Source: Flavobacterium sp. Root935
GTDB lineage: Bacteria; Bacteroidota; Bacteroidia; Flavobacteriales; Flavobacteriaceae
Reading direction: 5' to 3'
Length of the DNA stretch: 52,305 nucleotides
Assembly: GCF_001429295.1 (NCBI RefSeq)
Contig: NZ_LMJL01000007.1
Location: 606,627 to 658,931, forward strand
Each line of letters starts with the position of its first letter. Within the stretch, counting starts at the first letter, position 1. A program made the position numbers and the translations under genes. Positions 40,048 through 48,509 of this stretch are shown piece after piece. Under the pieces are notes generated by a model that worked only from the letters and a program-made list of their open reading frames with translations, made no database searches and was not told the DNA's origin.

Positions 40048-41592
40048 ATGAAAAAACCACTACTAATCTTGTTTGCTATATTTTTTATTCAAACAATTAC
40101 AGCTCAAAAAGAATCGGTTATTATTTCAGTTAAAAATGATGCAGCAGCACCGATTATAAATAGAAACATTTATGGTCATTTTGCTGAGCATTTAGGACGC
40201 TGTATCTATGGCGGATTTTTTGTGGGAGATACTTCAAAAATTCCCAATACAAACGGAGTTCGAAATGATATTATCAAGGCATTAAAAGATTTGAAAATTC
40301 CAAATTTAAGATGGCCCGGCGGCTGTTTTGCAGATACCTACCATTGGAAAGATGGGATTGGTCCAAAAGAACAGCGTCCGACAATTGTAAATCAATGGTG
40401 GGGGGGCGTAACAGAAGACAATAGTTTTGGAACACATGATTTTTTAAATATGTGTGAATTATTGGGAGCAGAACCGTATTTATCTGGAAATGTCGGAAGC
40501 GGCACAGTTCAGGAATTAGCAGACTGGGTTCAGTATACCAATTTTGGAGGAAAAAGTCCAATGAGTGATCTTCGAAAGAAAAACGGAAGAGCAGAACCTT
40601 GGAAAGTAAAATACTGGGGAATTGGAAATGAAGCCTGGGGTTGTGGCGGCAATATGACTGCAGATTATTATGCTAATGAATATCGCAAGTTTGCCACTTT
40701 TATATCAGATTGGAACAATACTGGAGGCATTACAAGAATTGCTTCGGGATCTAATAGTTCTGACTACAATTGGACAGAGGTTTTGATGAAAAACATTCCG
40801 CTGAATATGCTGGGCGGAGTCGGTGTTCATCATTACGCAGTAATTGACTGGGGTAAAAAAGGGGCAGATGTTGATTTTACAGAGAAAGAATATTTCCAGA
40901 CCATGCAGTCTGCCTTAAAAATGGAAGAATTAGTGACCAAACATGCTGCCATAATGGACAAATACGATCCAGAGAAAAAAGTTGCGATGATAGTCGATGA
41001 ATGGGGAGGCTGGTATGAAGTTCAAAAAGGGACAAATCCAGGGTTTTTATATCAGCAGAATACAATGCGAGATGCTGTTTTGGCGGGAGCAACTTTAAAT
41101 ATTTTCAATAATCATGCAGATAGAGTTCGCATGGCCAACTTGGCACAATGCGTTAATGTGCTTCAAGCTGTAATCTTAACCGACAAAGCCAAGATGATTA
41201 CAACGCCAACCTATCATGTAATGAAAATGTATAGCGTTCATCAAGACGCGAAATTACTTCCGATAAATTTTAAATCCCCGACATATAATTTTAATGGAGA
41301 ATCAATTCCGGCTGTATCTGCATCTGTTTCAAAAGATCAAAAAGGATTAGTTCATATTTCACTCGTAAATATTGATGCTGTAAATAAGAATAAAATCGAA
41401 ATTGATGTAAAAGATCTTGGCGTTAAAAATTTTACAGGGACTATAATTACAGCTTCAAAACTACAGGATTATAATTCTTTCGAAAATCCGAATAAAATTA
41501 TTCCGGTTGCTTTTAAAGGTTTTGAGAATAAAAAAGAAAAGCTTGAAATCACAATTCCGCCTTTCTCAGTATTAGTCTTAGAAGGAAAATAA
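40048..41592 (+). CDS. Alpha-L-arabinofuranosidase, GH51, secreted
   Basis: 514 residues. Signal peptide MKKPLLILFAIFFIQTITAQ. GH51 blocks: NIYGHFAEHLGRCIYGG, LRWPGGCFADTYHWKDGIG, the acid/base Glu in YWGIGNEAWGCGG (about Glu194), the nucleophile Glu in MIVDEWGGWYE (about Glu317), and a C-terminal beta domain. It releases L-arabinose from arabinans or arabinoxylan oligosaccharides in the periplasm. It heads the arabinose genes, with operator-like site B upstream. Confidence 0.94.
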   Translation: MKKPLLILFAIFFIQTITAQKESVIISVKNDAAAPIINRNIYGHFAEHLGRCIYGGFFVGDTSKIPNTNGVRNDIIKALKDLKIPNLRWPGGCFADTYHWKDGIGPKEQRPTIVNQWWGGVTEDNSFGTHDFLNMCELLGAEPYLSGNVGSGTVQELADWVQYTNFGGKSPMSDLRKKNGRAEPWKVKYWGIGNEAWGCGGNMTADYYANEYRKFATFISDWNNTGGITRIASGSNSSDYNWTEVLMKNIPLNMLGGVGVHHYAVIDWGKKGADVDFTEKEYFQTMQSALKMEELVTKHAAIMDKYDPEKKVAMIVDEWGGWYEVQKGTNPGFLYQQNTMRDAVLAGATLNIFNNHADRVRMANLAQCVNVLQAVILTDKAKMITTPTYHVMKMYSVHQDAKLLPINFKSPTYNFNGESIPAVSASVSKDQKGLVHISLVNIDAVNKNKIEIDVKDLGVKNFTGTIITASKLQDYNSFENPNKIIPVAFKGFENKKEKLEITIPPFSVLVLEGK

Positions 41593-41755
41593 TCTGTAAT
41601 AAATGTAAAAATATCTTCTTAAAAGTGAAGGTTTTTATTTTAGAAGTGAAATAATCGCAGTATTATAAATGTATTGTTAACATTTATTTTTTGATTAAAG
41701 GCTAAAATGCTGTTTTAATGCATTTATAGCAAAAATTAATTATGCAATTTCAATT

Positions 41756-41774
41756 AAGTGTTTTTTGTACACTT
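41756..41774. promoter_or_regulatory. Candidate AraR operator, site C
   Basis: AAGTGTT-N5-TACACTT, a nearly perfect inverted repeat (AAGTGT/ACACTT perfect). It covers the -33 TTTG of the araB promoter, so binding would block transcription. Confidence 0.65.
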
Positions 41775-41798
41775 ATAAAGTATTTATCTCTATATTTG
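41764..41798 (+). promoter_or_regulatory. Putative araB-araD-araA promoter
   Basis: TTTG at 41764-41767 and TATATTTG at 41791-41798, separated by 23 nt, match the Bacteroidetes -33/-7 consensus TTTG...TAnnTTTG. The transcript would begin near 41805, giving a very short leader before the ATG at 41818. Confidence 0.65.
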
Positions 41799-41817
41799 TC
41801 AATATTTTAAAAATAAA

Positions 41818-43515
41818 ATGAGAATGAAAAATTATGTAATAGGATTGGACTACGGAACAGATTCTGTTCGCGCGGTGCTAATTGACACTGAGAATGGACA
41901 GGAGCTGGCATCGAATGTTTCTCATTACAAAAGATGGAAAAACAAGCAATATTGTGATGCTTCCATCAATCAATTTCGCCAGCATCCTTTGGATCATATC
42001 GAAGGATTAGAAATTACAATTCAGAATGTTGTAAAAGAAAGCAAGGTAGATCCCAAGTTGGTTCGCGGAATTTGTATCGATACAACGGGATCTTCTCCGG
42101 TTCCAGTTACAAAAGATGGAACTCCATTAGCATTAACAAAAGGTTTTGAAGAAAACCCAAATGCGATGATGGTTTTATGGAAAGATCATACTTCTATAAA
42201 TGAAGCAAACGAAATTAACGAACTGGCAGTAAGCTGGGGCGGAGAAGATGTAACCAAATACGTTGGAGGAATTTATTCTTCTGAATGGTTTTGGGCAAAA
42301 ATTCTTCACATTGCAAGACAAGACGAAGCGGTTCGTAATGCAGCACACACTTGGATGGAGCATTGCGATTTAATGACGTATTTATTGATTGAAGATAAAG
42401 ATTTAAAAACATTTAAAAGAAGCCGTTGCGCCGCAGGACACAAAGCAATGTGGCATGAAGACTGGAACGGATTACCGCCAGTTGAATTCTTAGAAAAATT
42501 ACATCCGTATTTAGCACAGCTTCGCGGTAATTTATACGATGAAACTTATACATCAGATTTAGTTGCTGGAAATTTAAGCAAAGAATGGGCGGATCGTTTA
42601 GGGCTTTCAACAGAAACAGTTGTGGCTGTTGGAACTTTCGACGCACATTCTGGAGCAGTTGGAGCTAAAATTGGAGAAAATACTTTAGTTCGCGTTATGG
42701 GAACTTCAACCTGCGATATTTTGGTTGGTTCTTATGATGAAGTTGGAACAAAAACCGTTCGCGGAATTTGCGGACAAGTTGATGGTTCGGTTATTCCAGG
42801 TTTTATTGGTTTAGAAGCAGGACAATCTGCTTTTGGCGATTTATTGGCTTGGTACAAAGAATTATTGATGTGGCCGACAGAACATTTATTAGGTTCTTCA
42901 TCTGTTTTAAATGAAGAACAAAAAGAAAAATTAAGAGAAGAATTCAGCGATAAATTAATTGTTGAATTAACGAAAGAAGCAGAGAAAATCCCAGTTTCAG
43001 AAAGTCTTCCAATTGCTTTAGACTGGATTAACGGAAGAAGAACTCCAGATGCAAACCAAGAATTAAAAAGCGCCATTTCGAACCTTTCTTTAGGAACAAA
43101 AGCACCTCATATTTTTAAAGCTTTGGTAAACGCAATCTGTTTCGGAGCAAAGAAAATTGTAGACCGTTTTGAAGAAGAAGGTGTAAAAATCGACAGCGTT
43201 ATCGGAATTGGAGGGGTTGCCCGTAAATCTCCTTTTATCATGCAGACTTTGGCTAATGTTTTAAACAAGCCAATTAAAATTGCAGCTTCAGATCAGACAC
43301 CAGCTTTAGGAGCGGCAATCTACGCAGCGGTAGCAGCAGGAATTTATCCAAATGTAATCGAAGCAAGTCAGAAAATAGGAAGTGATTTTGACGGAGAATA
43401 TTTCCCTCAAACAGATAAAGTAGAAGCGTATCATAAACTGCTTTTAGCGTATGACCAATTAAGCGCTTTTGCAGATCCAAACATTAAAATTTCTCAAAAT
43501 GAGTTCTCTTTATAA
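41818..43515 (+). CDS. araB: Ribulokinase
   Basis: 565 residues, the length of AraB. FGGY kinase motifs: YVIGLDYGTDSVRAVLID (phosphate loop), CIDTTGSSPVPV, VRVMGTSTCDILVG and GIGGVARKSPFIMQTLANVL. The start is ATG at 41818 or the Met two codons later. It phosphorylates L-ribulose to L-ribulose-5-phosphate. First gene of araB-araD-araA, under the operator/promoter at 41756-41798. Confidence 0.95.
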   Translation: MRMKNYVIGLDYGTDSVRAVLIDTENGQELASNVSHYKRWKNKQYCDASINQFRQHPLDHIEGLEITIQNVVKESKVDPKLVRGICIDTTGSSPVPVTKDGTPLALTKGFEENPNAMMVLWKDHTSINEANEINELAVSWGGEDVTKYVGGIYSSEWFWAKILHIARQDEAVRNAAHTWMEHCDLMTYLLIEDKDLKTFKRSRCAAGHKAMWHEDWNGLPPVEFLEKLHPYLAQLRGNLYDETYTSDLVAGNLSKEWADRLGLSTETVVAVGTFDAHSGAVGAKIGENTLVRVMGTSTCDILVGSYDEVGTKTVRGICGQVDGSVIPGFIGLEAGQSAFGDLLAWYKELLMWPTEHLLGSSSVLNEEQKEKLREEFSDKLIVELTKEAEKIPVSESLPIALDWINGRRTPDANQELKSAISNLSLGTKAPHIFKALVNAICFGAKKIVDRFEEEGVKIDSVIGIGGVARKSPFIMQTLANVLNKPIKIAASDQTPALGAAIYAAVAAGIYPNVIEASQKIGSDFDGEYFPQTDKVEAYHKLLLAYDQLSAFADPNIKISQNEFSL

Positions 43516-44200
43516 AGATTTAAAACAGGAATGTTATGAAGCCAATATGCAATTAAATGCATTGAATTTGGTGGTCTACACATTCGGAAACGTAAGCGCT
43601 GTCGACAGAGAAAATGGTGTTTTTGCCATTAAACCAAGCGGCGTTCCTTACGAAGATTTAAAACCTGAAGATATTGTAATTGTAGATTTTGATAATAACA
43701 TTATTGAAGGAACAATGCGTCCGTCATCAGACACCAAAACGCACGCGTACTTATATAAAAACTGGCCAAATATTGGAGGCGTTGCACATACACACGCAAC
43801 TTATTCAGTTGCCTGGGCACAATCGCAGCAAGATATTCCGATTTTCGGAACCACTCATGCCGATCATTTAACAGCCGATATTCCGTGCGCACCGCCAATG
43901 GCAGATCACTTAATTGAAGGAAACTACGAGCATAATACCGGAATTCAGATTTTGGATTGCTTCAAAGAAAAAAATCTTTCTTATGAAGAAGTAGAAATGG
44001 TTTTAATTGGAAATCACGGTCCGTTTGCCTGGGGAAAAAATGCTGCAAAAGCCGTTTACAACAGTAAAGTTCTGGAAGTAGTTGCCGAAATGGCGTACCT
44101 GACTTTACAAATAAATCCAAATGCACCAAGATTAAAAGATTCATTAATAAAGAAACATTACAACCGCAAACACGGAAAAGATTCGTATTACGGACAATGA
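43499..44200 (+). CDS. araD: L-ribulose-5-phosphate 4-epimerase
   Basis: 233 residues from the ATG at 43499 (MSSLYKDLKQECYEAN), overlapping araB by 17 nt; an upstream in-frame Met at 43469 would lie deeper in araB and is rejected. Class II aldolase fold with zinc ligands in GGVAHTHATYSVAWAQ and DHLTADIPCA, and LIGNHGPFAWG. It makes D-xylulose-5-phosphate for the pentose phosphate pathway. The usual length is about 230. Confidence 0.95.
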   Translation: MSSLYKDLKQECYEANMQLNALNLVVYTFGNVSAVDRENGVFAIKPSGVPYEDLKPEDIVIVDFDNNIIEGTMRPSSDTKTHAYLYKNWPNIGGVAHTHATYSVAWAQSQQDIPIFGTTHADHLTADIPCAPPMADHLIEGNYEHNTGIQILDCFKEKNLSYEEVEMVLIGNHGPFAWGKNAAKAVYNSKVLEVVAEMAYLTLQINPNAPRLKDSLIKKHYNRKHGKDSYYGQ

Positions 44201-44207
44201 TGATTTT

Positions 44208-44359
44208 GTTTCAGGTTTCAGGTTTTTTTTGTTTCAAGTTGTTGGAACGTGAAAATTGGAACGTGAAACACCAAACAAGCAAAATAAAATAATAACATAA
44301 CAATAAGATTTTCCGCATTTCAGAACCTGAAACCTGAAACAAAGAAAACTTGAAACAAA
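44208..44359 (+). repeat. Interleaved inverted repeats between araD and araA
   Basis: GTTTCAGGTTTCAGGTT (44208-44224) is the exact complement of AACCTGAAACCTGAAAC (44324-44340), and TTTGTTTCAAGTT (44228-44240) of AACTTGAAACAAA (44347-44359). The two stems cross each other, so both together would form a pseudoknot, or they may exclude one another. The second arm lies just before the araA start at 44368 and could mask its ribosome binding site. GGAACGTGAAA also occurs twice in the loop. Confidence 0.75.
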
Positions 44360-44367
44360 ATAACAAA

Positions 44368-45876
44368 ATGATAGACATTTCTCAAAAAGAAGTATGGTTT
44401 GTAGTAGGAAGCCAAGAATTATACGGTGAAGAAACATTAAGAAAAGTAGCAGAACACTCTCAGATAATTGCAAAAGGATTAGACGCTTCGTCTTCAATTC
44501 CGGTAAAAGTGGTTTATAAAGATGTGGTGAAATCTCCATCGCAAATTTTAGACGTTTGCTTGGCTGCAAACTCGGCTAAAAACTGTATTGGAATTATTGC
44601 TTGGATGCATACTTTCTCTCCGGCAAAAATGTGGATTGGTGGTTTGAGTATTTTGAAAAAACCATTATGTCATTTGCATACACAATACAATGCTGAAATT
44701 CCGTGGGGATCTATCGACATGGATTTTATGAACTTGAACCAATCTGCTCACGGAGATCGTGAATTTGGTTTCATCATGTCAAGAATGCGCAAAAAACGTA
44801 AAGTTGTTGTAGGACATTGGGAAGACGAAAGAGTTCAGAAAAAATTAGGAATCTGGTCAAGAGTGGTTTTAGGCTGGGACGAACTTCAAAACCTAAAAGT
44901 AGCTCGTATTGGAGATAATATGCGCGAAGTTGCCGTTACAGAAGGCGATAAAGTAGAAGCTCAGATTCGTTTTGGAGTTTCGGTAAACGGATACGATTCT
45001 TCAGATGTTACCAAGCATATTGAAAAAGTAACAGAAAAAGAATTAAACGATTTATTGGCTGTTTACGAACAATCATACACTTTAACCGATTCTTTAAAAG
45101 AAGGCGGTGCGCAAAGAAGTTCATTAGTTGAAGCAGCAAAAATCGAATTAGGATTAAGAGCTTTCCTTGAAGAAGGAGGTTTCGGAGCTTTTACAGATAC
45201 ATTTGAAAACCTTGGAGCTTGGAAACAATTACCAGGAATTGCTACACAAAGATTGATGGCCGATGGTTATGGTTTTGGTGGTGAAGGTGACTGGAAAACA
45301 GCTGCAATGGTAAGAGCTTTAAAAGTAATGAACATTGGTTTAGAAGGCGGAACTTCTTTCATGGAAGATTATACGTACCACTTCACACCTCAAAAATCTT
45401 ATGTTTTAGGTTCTCACATGTTGGAAATCTGTCCTTCAATTGCAGATGGAAAACCTTCTTGCGAAGTGCATCCGTTAGGAATTGGCGGAAAGGAAGATCC
45501 GGCTCGTTTGGTGTTTAATTCGCCTGCTGGAGATGCAATCAATGTTTCTTTGGTAGATATGGGAACTCGTTTCCGTTTAATTGTAAACGAAGTAGAAGCA
45601 ATTAAACCAATGGCAGAATTACCAAAATTACCAGTTGCAAGAGTTTTATGGGATTGTAAACCAAACCTTGATATCGCTGCAACAGCTTGGATTTTAGCTG
45701 GCGGTGCGCACCATACAGTTTACAGCCAGTCGTTAACAACAGAATATATGGAAGATTTTGCCGATATCGCCGGAATCGAATTATTGGTAATTGATGAAAA
45801 AACAACGGTAAGAGACTTTAAAGATAAAATTAATGCAAACGAGGCATACTATCATTTGTTTCAACACGGATTGTAG
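44368..45876 (+). CDS. araA: L-arabinose isomerase
   Basis: 502 residues from the ATG at 44368 ([20 protein letters not shown]); a TTG 18 nt upstream is rejected. AraA landmarks: [49 protein letters not shown] with the metal-binding Glu, [13 protein letters not shown] and the C-terminal [17 protein letters not shown]. It isomerises L-arabinose to L-ribulose. It is separated from araD by the inverted-repeat spacer, which suggests separate translational control. Confidence 0.97.
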   Translation: MIDISQKEVWFVVGSQELYGEETLRKVAEHSQIIAKGLDASSSIPVKVVYKDVVKSPSQILDVCLAANSAKNCIGIIAWMHTFSPAKMWIGGLSILKKPLCHLHTQYNAEIPWGSIDMDFMNLNQSAHGDREFGFIMSRMRKKRKVVVGHWEDERVQKKLGIWSRVVLGWDELQNLKVARIGDNMREVAVTEGDKVEAQIRFGVSVNGYDSSDVTKHIEKVTEKELNDLLAVYEQSYTLTDSLKEGGAQRSSLVEAAKIELGLRAFLEEGGFGAFTDTFENLGAWKQLPGIATQRLMADGYGFGGEGDWKTAAMVRALKVMNIGLEGGTSFMEDYTYHFTPQKSYVLGSHMLEICPSIADGKPSCEVHPLGIGGKEDPARLVFNSPAGDAINVSLVDMGTRFRLIVNEVEAIKPMAELPKLPVARVLWDCKPNLDIAATAWILAGGAHHTVYSQSLTTEYMEDFADIAGIELLVIDEKTTVRDFKDKINANEAYYHLFQHGL

Positions 45877-46148
45877 TCTGAGATACTAAGATGCTAAGTT
45901 GCTATGGTTCTAAGTTTTTGTTACTTTTAGCTTGCTGGGTAATAAATCACTTTGTGAATAAAACGAAGATAAAACGGATTTGCTAATGCAAAAGCGCAGA
46001 TGAAAGGATTTTAATATTAAAAAATCTGTGTAAATCCGCGTCTTCGTGAAACGAATCTGTCTAATCCGCGTCAAAATATAGATTTTTTTACGCGTGACAA
46101 TTATATTTAACATCTAATCATTTCAAAATAACCACAAAATTATCAAAT

Positions 46149-47333
46149 ATGAATATATTAAAACGTTGCGTTTTCGGTTTAAGCCTGTTAAGTCTGGCTG
46201 CAGTTTCAGTTCAATGTAAAAGCGATAAAAAAATGGATACTACAACAGTTTCTTCTGATGAAAAAGCTACAGTTACGATTGAAAAATCTTCTTATGGTAC
46301 AACTGCTAAAGGAGAAAAAGTAGATAGTTATAAATTGAAAAACCAAAATGGGATGGAAGTAGACATCATCACTTTTGGCGGTAGAATTACAGATTTAAAA
46401 GTGCCTAATAAAGACGGCGTTTCTGAAAATGTTGTGATTGGATTTAATTCTTTGGCACAATATGAAAAAGAAAATCCTTTTTTTGGAGCTTTGATTGGAA
46501 GATATGGAAACCGAATTGCTAAAGGAAAATTCACTTTAGACGGAAAAGAATATTCGTTAGCAATCAATAATGCACCAAATGCTTTGCATGGTGGACCGCA
46601 AGGATATTTTAATGTTGTTTGGAAAGCCGATGAGGTGAAATCAGGAAACACAGCTTCTTTGAAATTATCATACTTAAGTAAAGATATGGAAGAAGGTTAT
46701 CCTGGGAATTTAAAAGTTTTTGTAACGTATACGTTGACAAATGATAATCAGTTAGATGTTCTTTACGAAGCAACGACTGATAAGAAAACTGTTATAAATT
46801 TAACGCAGCATTCTTATTTCAATTTATCTGGAGATTTTACCAAAACAATCTTAGATCACGAATTGACATTAAATGCAGATAAATTAGTTCCTGTTGATGC
46901 AGATTTGATTCCGACAGGAAAATTAGAAAATGTGGCTGGTACACCTTTCGATTTCAGAAAACCAAAATTAATCGGAAAAGATATCAATGCTAAAAACGAG
47001 CAGTTAGAAAAAGGAAAAGGTTACGATCACTGCTGGGTTTTGAACAATCCTGAAAAAGGAAAAACAATCATTGCAAAAGTATATCACGCGCCAAGCGGAA
47101 GAGTTTTGGAAATGACAACAGATGAACCGGGAATTCAGTTTTACTCTGGAAATTTCCTTGACGGAACTCTGCCAATGCCAAACGGAGGAACTTTTGCGCA
47201 CAGAACAGGATTATGTCTAGAAACAGAACATTATCCAGATTCTCCAAACCAGAAAAATTTCCCAACAACGGTTTTAAACCCGGGAGAAAATTATAAAACG
47301 AAAACAACTTTTAAGTTTTCAGTAAAAAAATAA
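46149..47333 (+). CDS. Aldose 1-epimerase, lipoprotein form
   Basis: 394 residues. The N terminus MNILKRCVFGLSLLSLAAVSVQC has a lipobox ending at Cys23, so the enzyme is membrane-anchored in the periplasm or at the surface. The catalytic domain has GRYGNRIAKGKF, LHGGPQGYFNVVW, LTQHSYFNLSG (His) and LCLETEHYPDSPNQ (Glu). It interconverts sugar anomers outside the cytoplasm before uptake. The 272-nt spacer before it holds only AT-rich repeats (AATCCGCGTCTTCGTGAA). Confidence 0.92.
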   Translation: MNILKRCVFGLSLLSLAAVSVQCKSDKKMDTTTVSSDEKATVTIEKSSYGTTAKGEKVDSYKLKNQNGMEVDIITFGGRITDLKVPNKDGVSENVVIGFNSLAQYEKENPFFGALIGRYGNRIAKGKFTLDGKEYSLAINNAPNALHGGPQGYFNVVWKADEVKSGNTASLKLSYLSKDMEEGYPGNLKVFVTYTLTNDNQLDVLYEATTDKKTVINLTQHSYFNLSGDFTKTILDHELTLNADKLVPVDADLIPTGKLENVAGTPFDFRKPKLIGKDINAKNEQLEKGKGYDHCWVLNNPEKGKTIIAKVYHAPSGRVLEMTTDEPGIQFYSGNFLDGTLPMPNGGTFAHRTGLCLETEHYPDSPNQKNFPTTVLNPGENYKTKTTFKFSVKK

Positions 47334-47368
47334 TTTTTAGAATTTGTTAATTAGTTCAATTCTCTAGA

Positions 47369-47402
47369 AAACCTCGAAAGTTATGCTTTCGAGGTTTTTT
47401 TA
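47369..47402 (+). terminator. Rho-independent terminator after the epimerase gene
   Basis: Stem AACCTCGAAAG/CTTTCGAGGTT with loop TTATG followed by a T-run, 36 nt after the stop. Confidence 0.9.
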
Positions 47403-47552
47403 TGATTGAAAGCTCCGCCACGAATTACATGGATTAGCACGAATCTCACAATTTCGACGAAAGAGAAATTTCCATAAAAAACTTTGCGACCTTGCGAGAT
47501 TAAATAATCACAACTTATAAATCTTAACTTAGCAAGAGAAAAAAAAAGTAAA

Positions 47553-48020
47553 ATGAAACATCTATTCAGAGCAGCGCTAAATTGGACTTCAAACAAAAAT
47601 CAAAAAGAACCAGTTTCAAGATCTACTAAAAGCCATCAAATAAAAATTGAAGGAAAGCCAATTTTAAATGTCTCGGCAGCAAAAGCATTCAAAGGCGATC
47701 CATGCTTATACAATCCTGAAGATTTATTGTTGAGTAGTTTGGTCTCTTGCCACATGATGTCGTATTTATATGTCTGCTCTCAAAACGGAATAGAAGTTCT
47801 CGAGTATTCAGATAACGCCGAAGCAACGCTCGAAGTAAATCCAGATGGAAGCGGGCGTTTCGTTGAGGCAATATTACATCCAAAAGTTAAAATCTCAAAT
47901 TCAGATCAAATTGAATTGGCTTTAAAATTACATCAAAAAGCAAATCAATTGTGTTTTATCGCAAATTCGTGCAATTTTCCTGTTTTGCATGAGGCTAGTT
48001 GTGAATTTTTCACCATATAA
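47553..48020 (+). CDS. OsmC/Ohr family protein
   Basis: 155 residues. KGDPCLYNPEDLLLSSLVSCHM and CFIANSCNFPVLHEASC contain the two conserved cysteines of the OsmC family (about Cys70 and Cys147), which act in peroxide or organic hydroperoxide reduction. The core NPEDLLLSSL is close to the OsmC-type peroxiredoxin. The protein's stop lies inside a 20-bp hairpin (48006-48092). Confidence 0.85.
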   Translation: MKHLFRAALNWTSNKNQKEPVSRSTKSHQIKIEGKPILNVSAAKAFKGDPCLYNPEDLLLSSLVSCHMMSYLYVCSQNGIEVLEYSDNAEATLEVNPDGSGRFVEAILHPKVKISNSDQIELALKLHQKANQLCFIANSCNFPVLHEASCEFFTI

Positions 48021-48092
48021 GTTATGTAAGTTCATTTAATAGTTTTTTCACTTCCTGCTTAAAGTTAATTATATAACTTATATGGTGAAAAA
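48006..48092. repeat. Perfect 20-bp inverted repeat covering the OsmC stop
   Basis: TTTTTCACCATATAAGTTAT at 48006-48025 is exactly complementary to ATAACTTATATGGTGAAAAA at 48073-48092, with a 47-nt loop. The last codons and the TAA of the OsmC gene form the first arm. The symmetrical A/T ends allow it to act in either direction. Confidence 0.88.
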
Positions 48093-48110
48093 GATAACGT
48101 ATAAAAACCA

Positions 48111-48140
48111 AAAAACCTCTTCCGTTAAGAAGAGGTTTTT
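48111..48140 (-). terminator. Terminator downstream of tRNA-Leu
   Basis: AAAAACCTCTTC-CGTTAA-GAAGAGGTTTTT, one nt past the tRNA 3' end on the minus strand. Bidirectional in form, so may also stop the OsmC transcript. Confidence 0.85.
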
Positions 48141-48141
48141 G

Positions 48142-48221
48142 TACCCGGAGCCGGAGTCGAACCGGCACGGTTTCCCACAGGTGTTTGAGACCAGCGCGTC
48201 TACCAATTCCGCCATCCGGGC
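48142..48221 (-). tRNA. tRNA-Leu (CAA)
   Basis: 80 nt on the minus strand. Acceptor stem GCCCGGA/TCCGGGT (one G-U), D-arm GCGGAATTGGTAGACGC, anticodon loop CTCAAAC with anticodon CAA, a variable arm GTGGGAAACCGT typical of type II tRNAs, and T arm GCCGGTTCGACTCCGGC. CCA is not encoded. The anticodon stem CTGGT/ACCTG has one U-U mismatch by my reading. It lies upstream of a terminator and has a promoter at about 48306-48332. Confidence 0.9.
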
Positions 48222-48305
48222 GTAGCAGACGAAAAATAAATCATAAATGACTTATTTAACGCAATAGAATGAAGTCATAAATGGCGTCATTCCTTTAACA
48301 CGGTG

Positions 48306-48332
48306 CAAATGTAAAAAATAAAATTAAATCAA
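48306..48332 (-). promoter_or_regulatory. Putative tRNA-Leu promoter
   Basis: Minus strand TTG (48332-48330), 16-nt spacer, TACATTTG (48313-48306), fitting the Bacteroidetes -33/-7 consensus. It lies 85 nt upstream of the tRNA. The spacer repeats TCATAAATG twice. Confidence 0.55.
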
Positions 48333-48379
48333 CTACTAAAAATACTTAAATTTTTCCTTTCAGTGTCCAATAAATTTTC

Positions 48380-48387
48380 TAAATTTG
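48380..48387 (+). promoter_or_regulatory. Putative -7 box of the prs promoter
   Basis: TAAATTTG matches TAnnTTTG, 123 nt before the chosen prs ATG. It is back-to-back with the tRNA promoter. The -33 element is unclear. Confidence 0.5.
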
Positions 48388-48509
48388 CAGCTCGTTAAAA
48401 CGAAGCACACACAACTAACTACACCCGAGGCATTTATATGCATTTTGCTTTACCAAAAATGGGAAGGCCAAATAATACAAGTGCAGCGGAGCAAAAACAA
48501 CAAATTATA

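Noticed and set aside
41605..41655. Terminator after the GH51 gene
   Set aside because: Only a 4-bp stem (CTTC/GAAG) is visible; too weak to claim.
43469..43498. Upstream start of araD inside araB
   Set aside because: The next ATG (MSSLYKDL) gives the standard AraD N terminus and a short overlap.
44350..44367. TTG start for araA
   Set aside because: ATG at 44368 matches the family start, and the TTG lies inside the inverted repeat arm.
48438..48509. Upstream start of prs
   Set aside because: It would add 24 residues (beginning MHFALPKMGRP) that are not part of the Prs fold; the ATG at 48510 gives the normal length.
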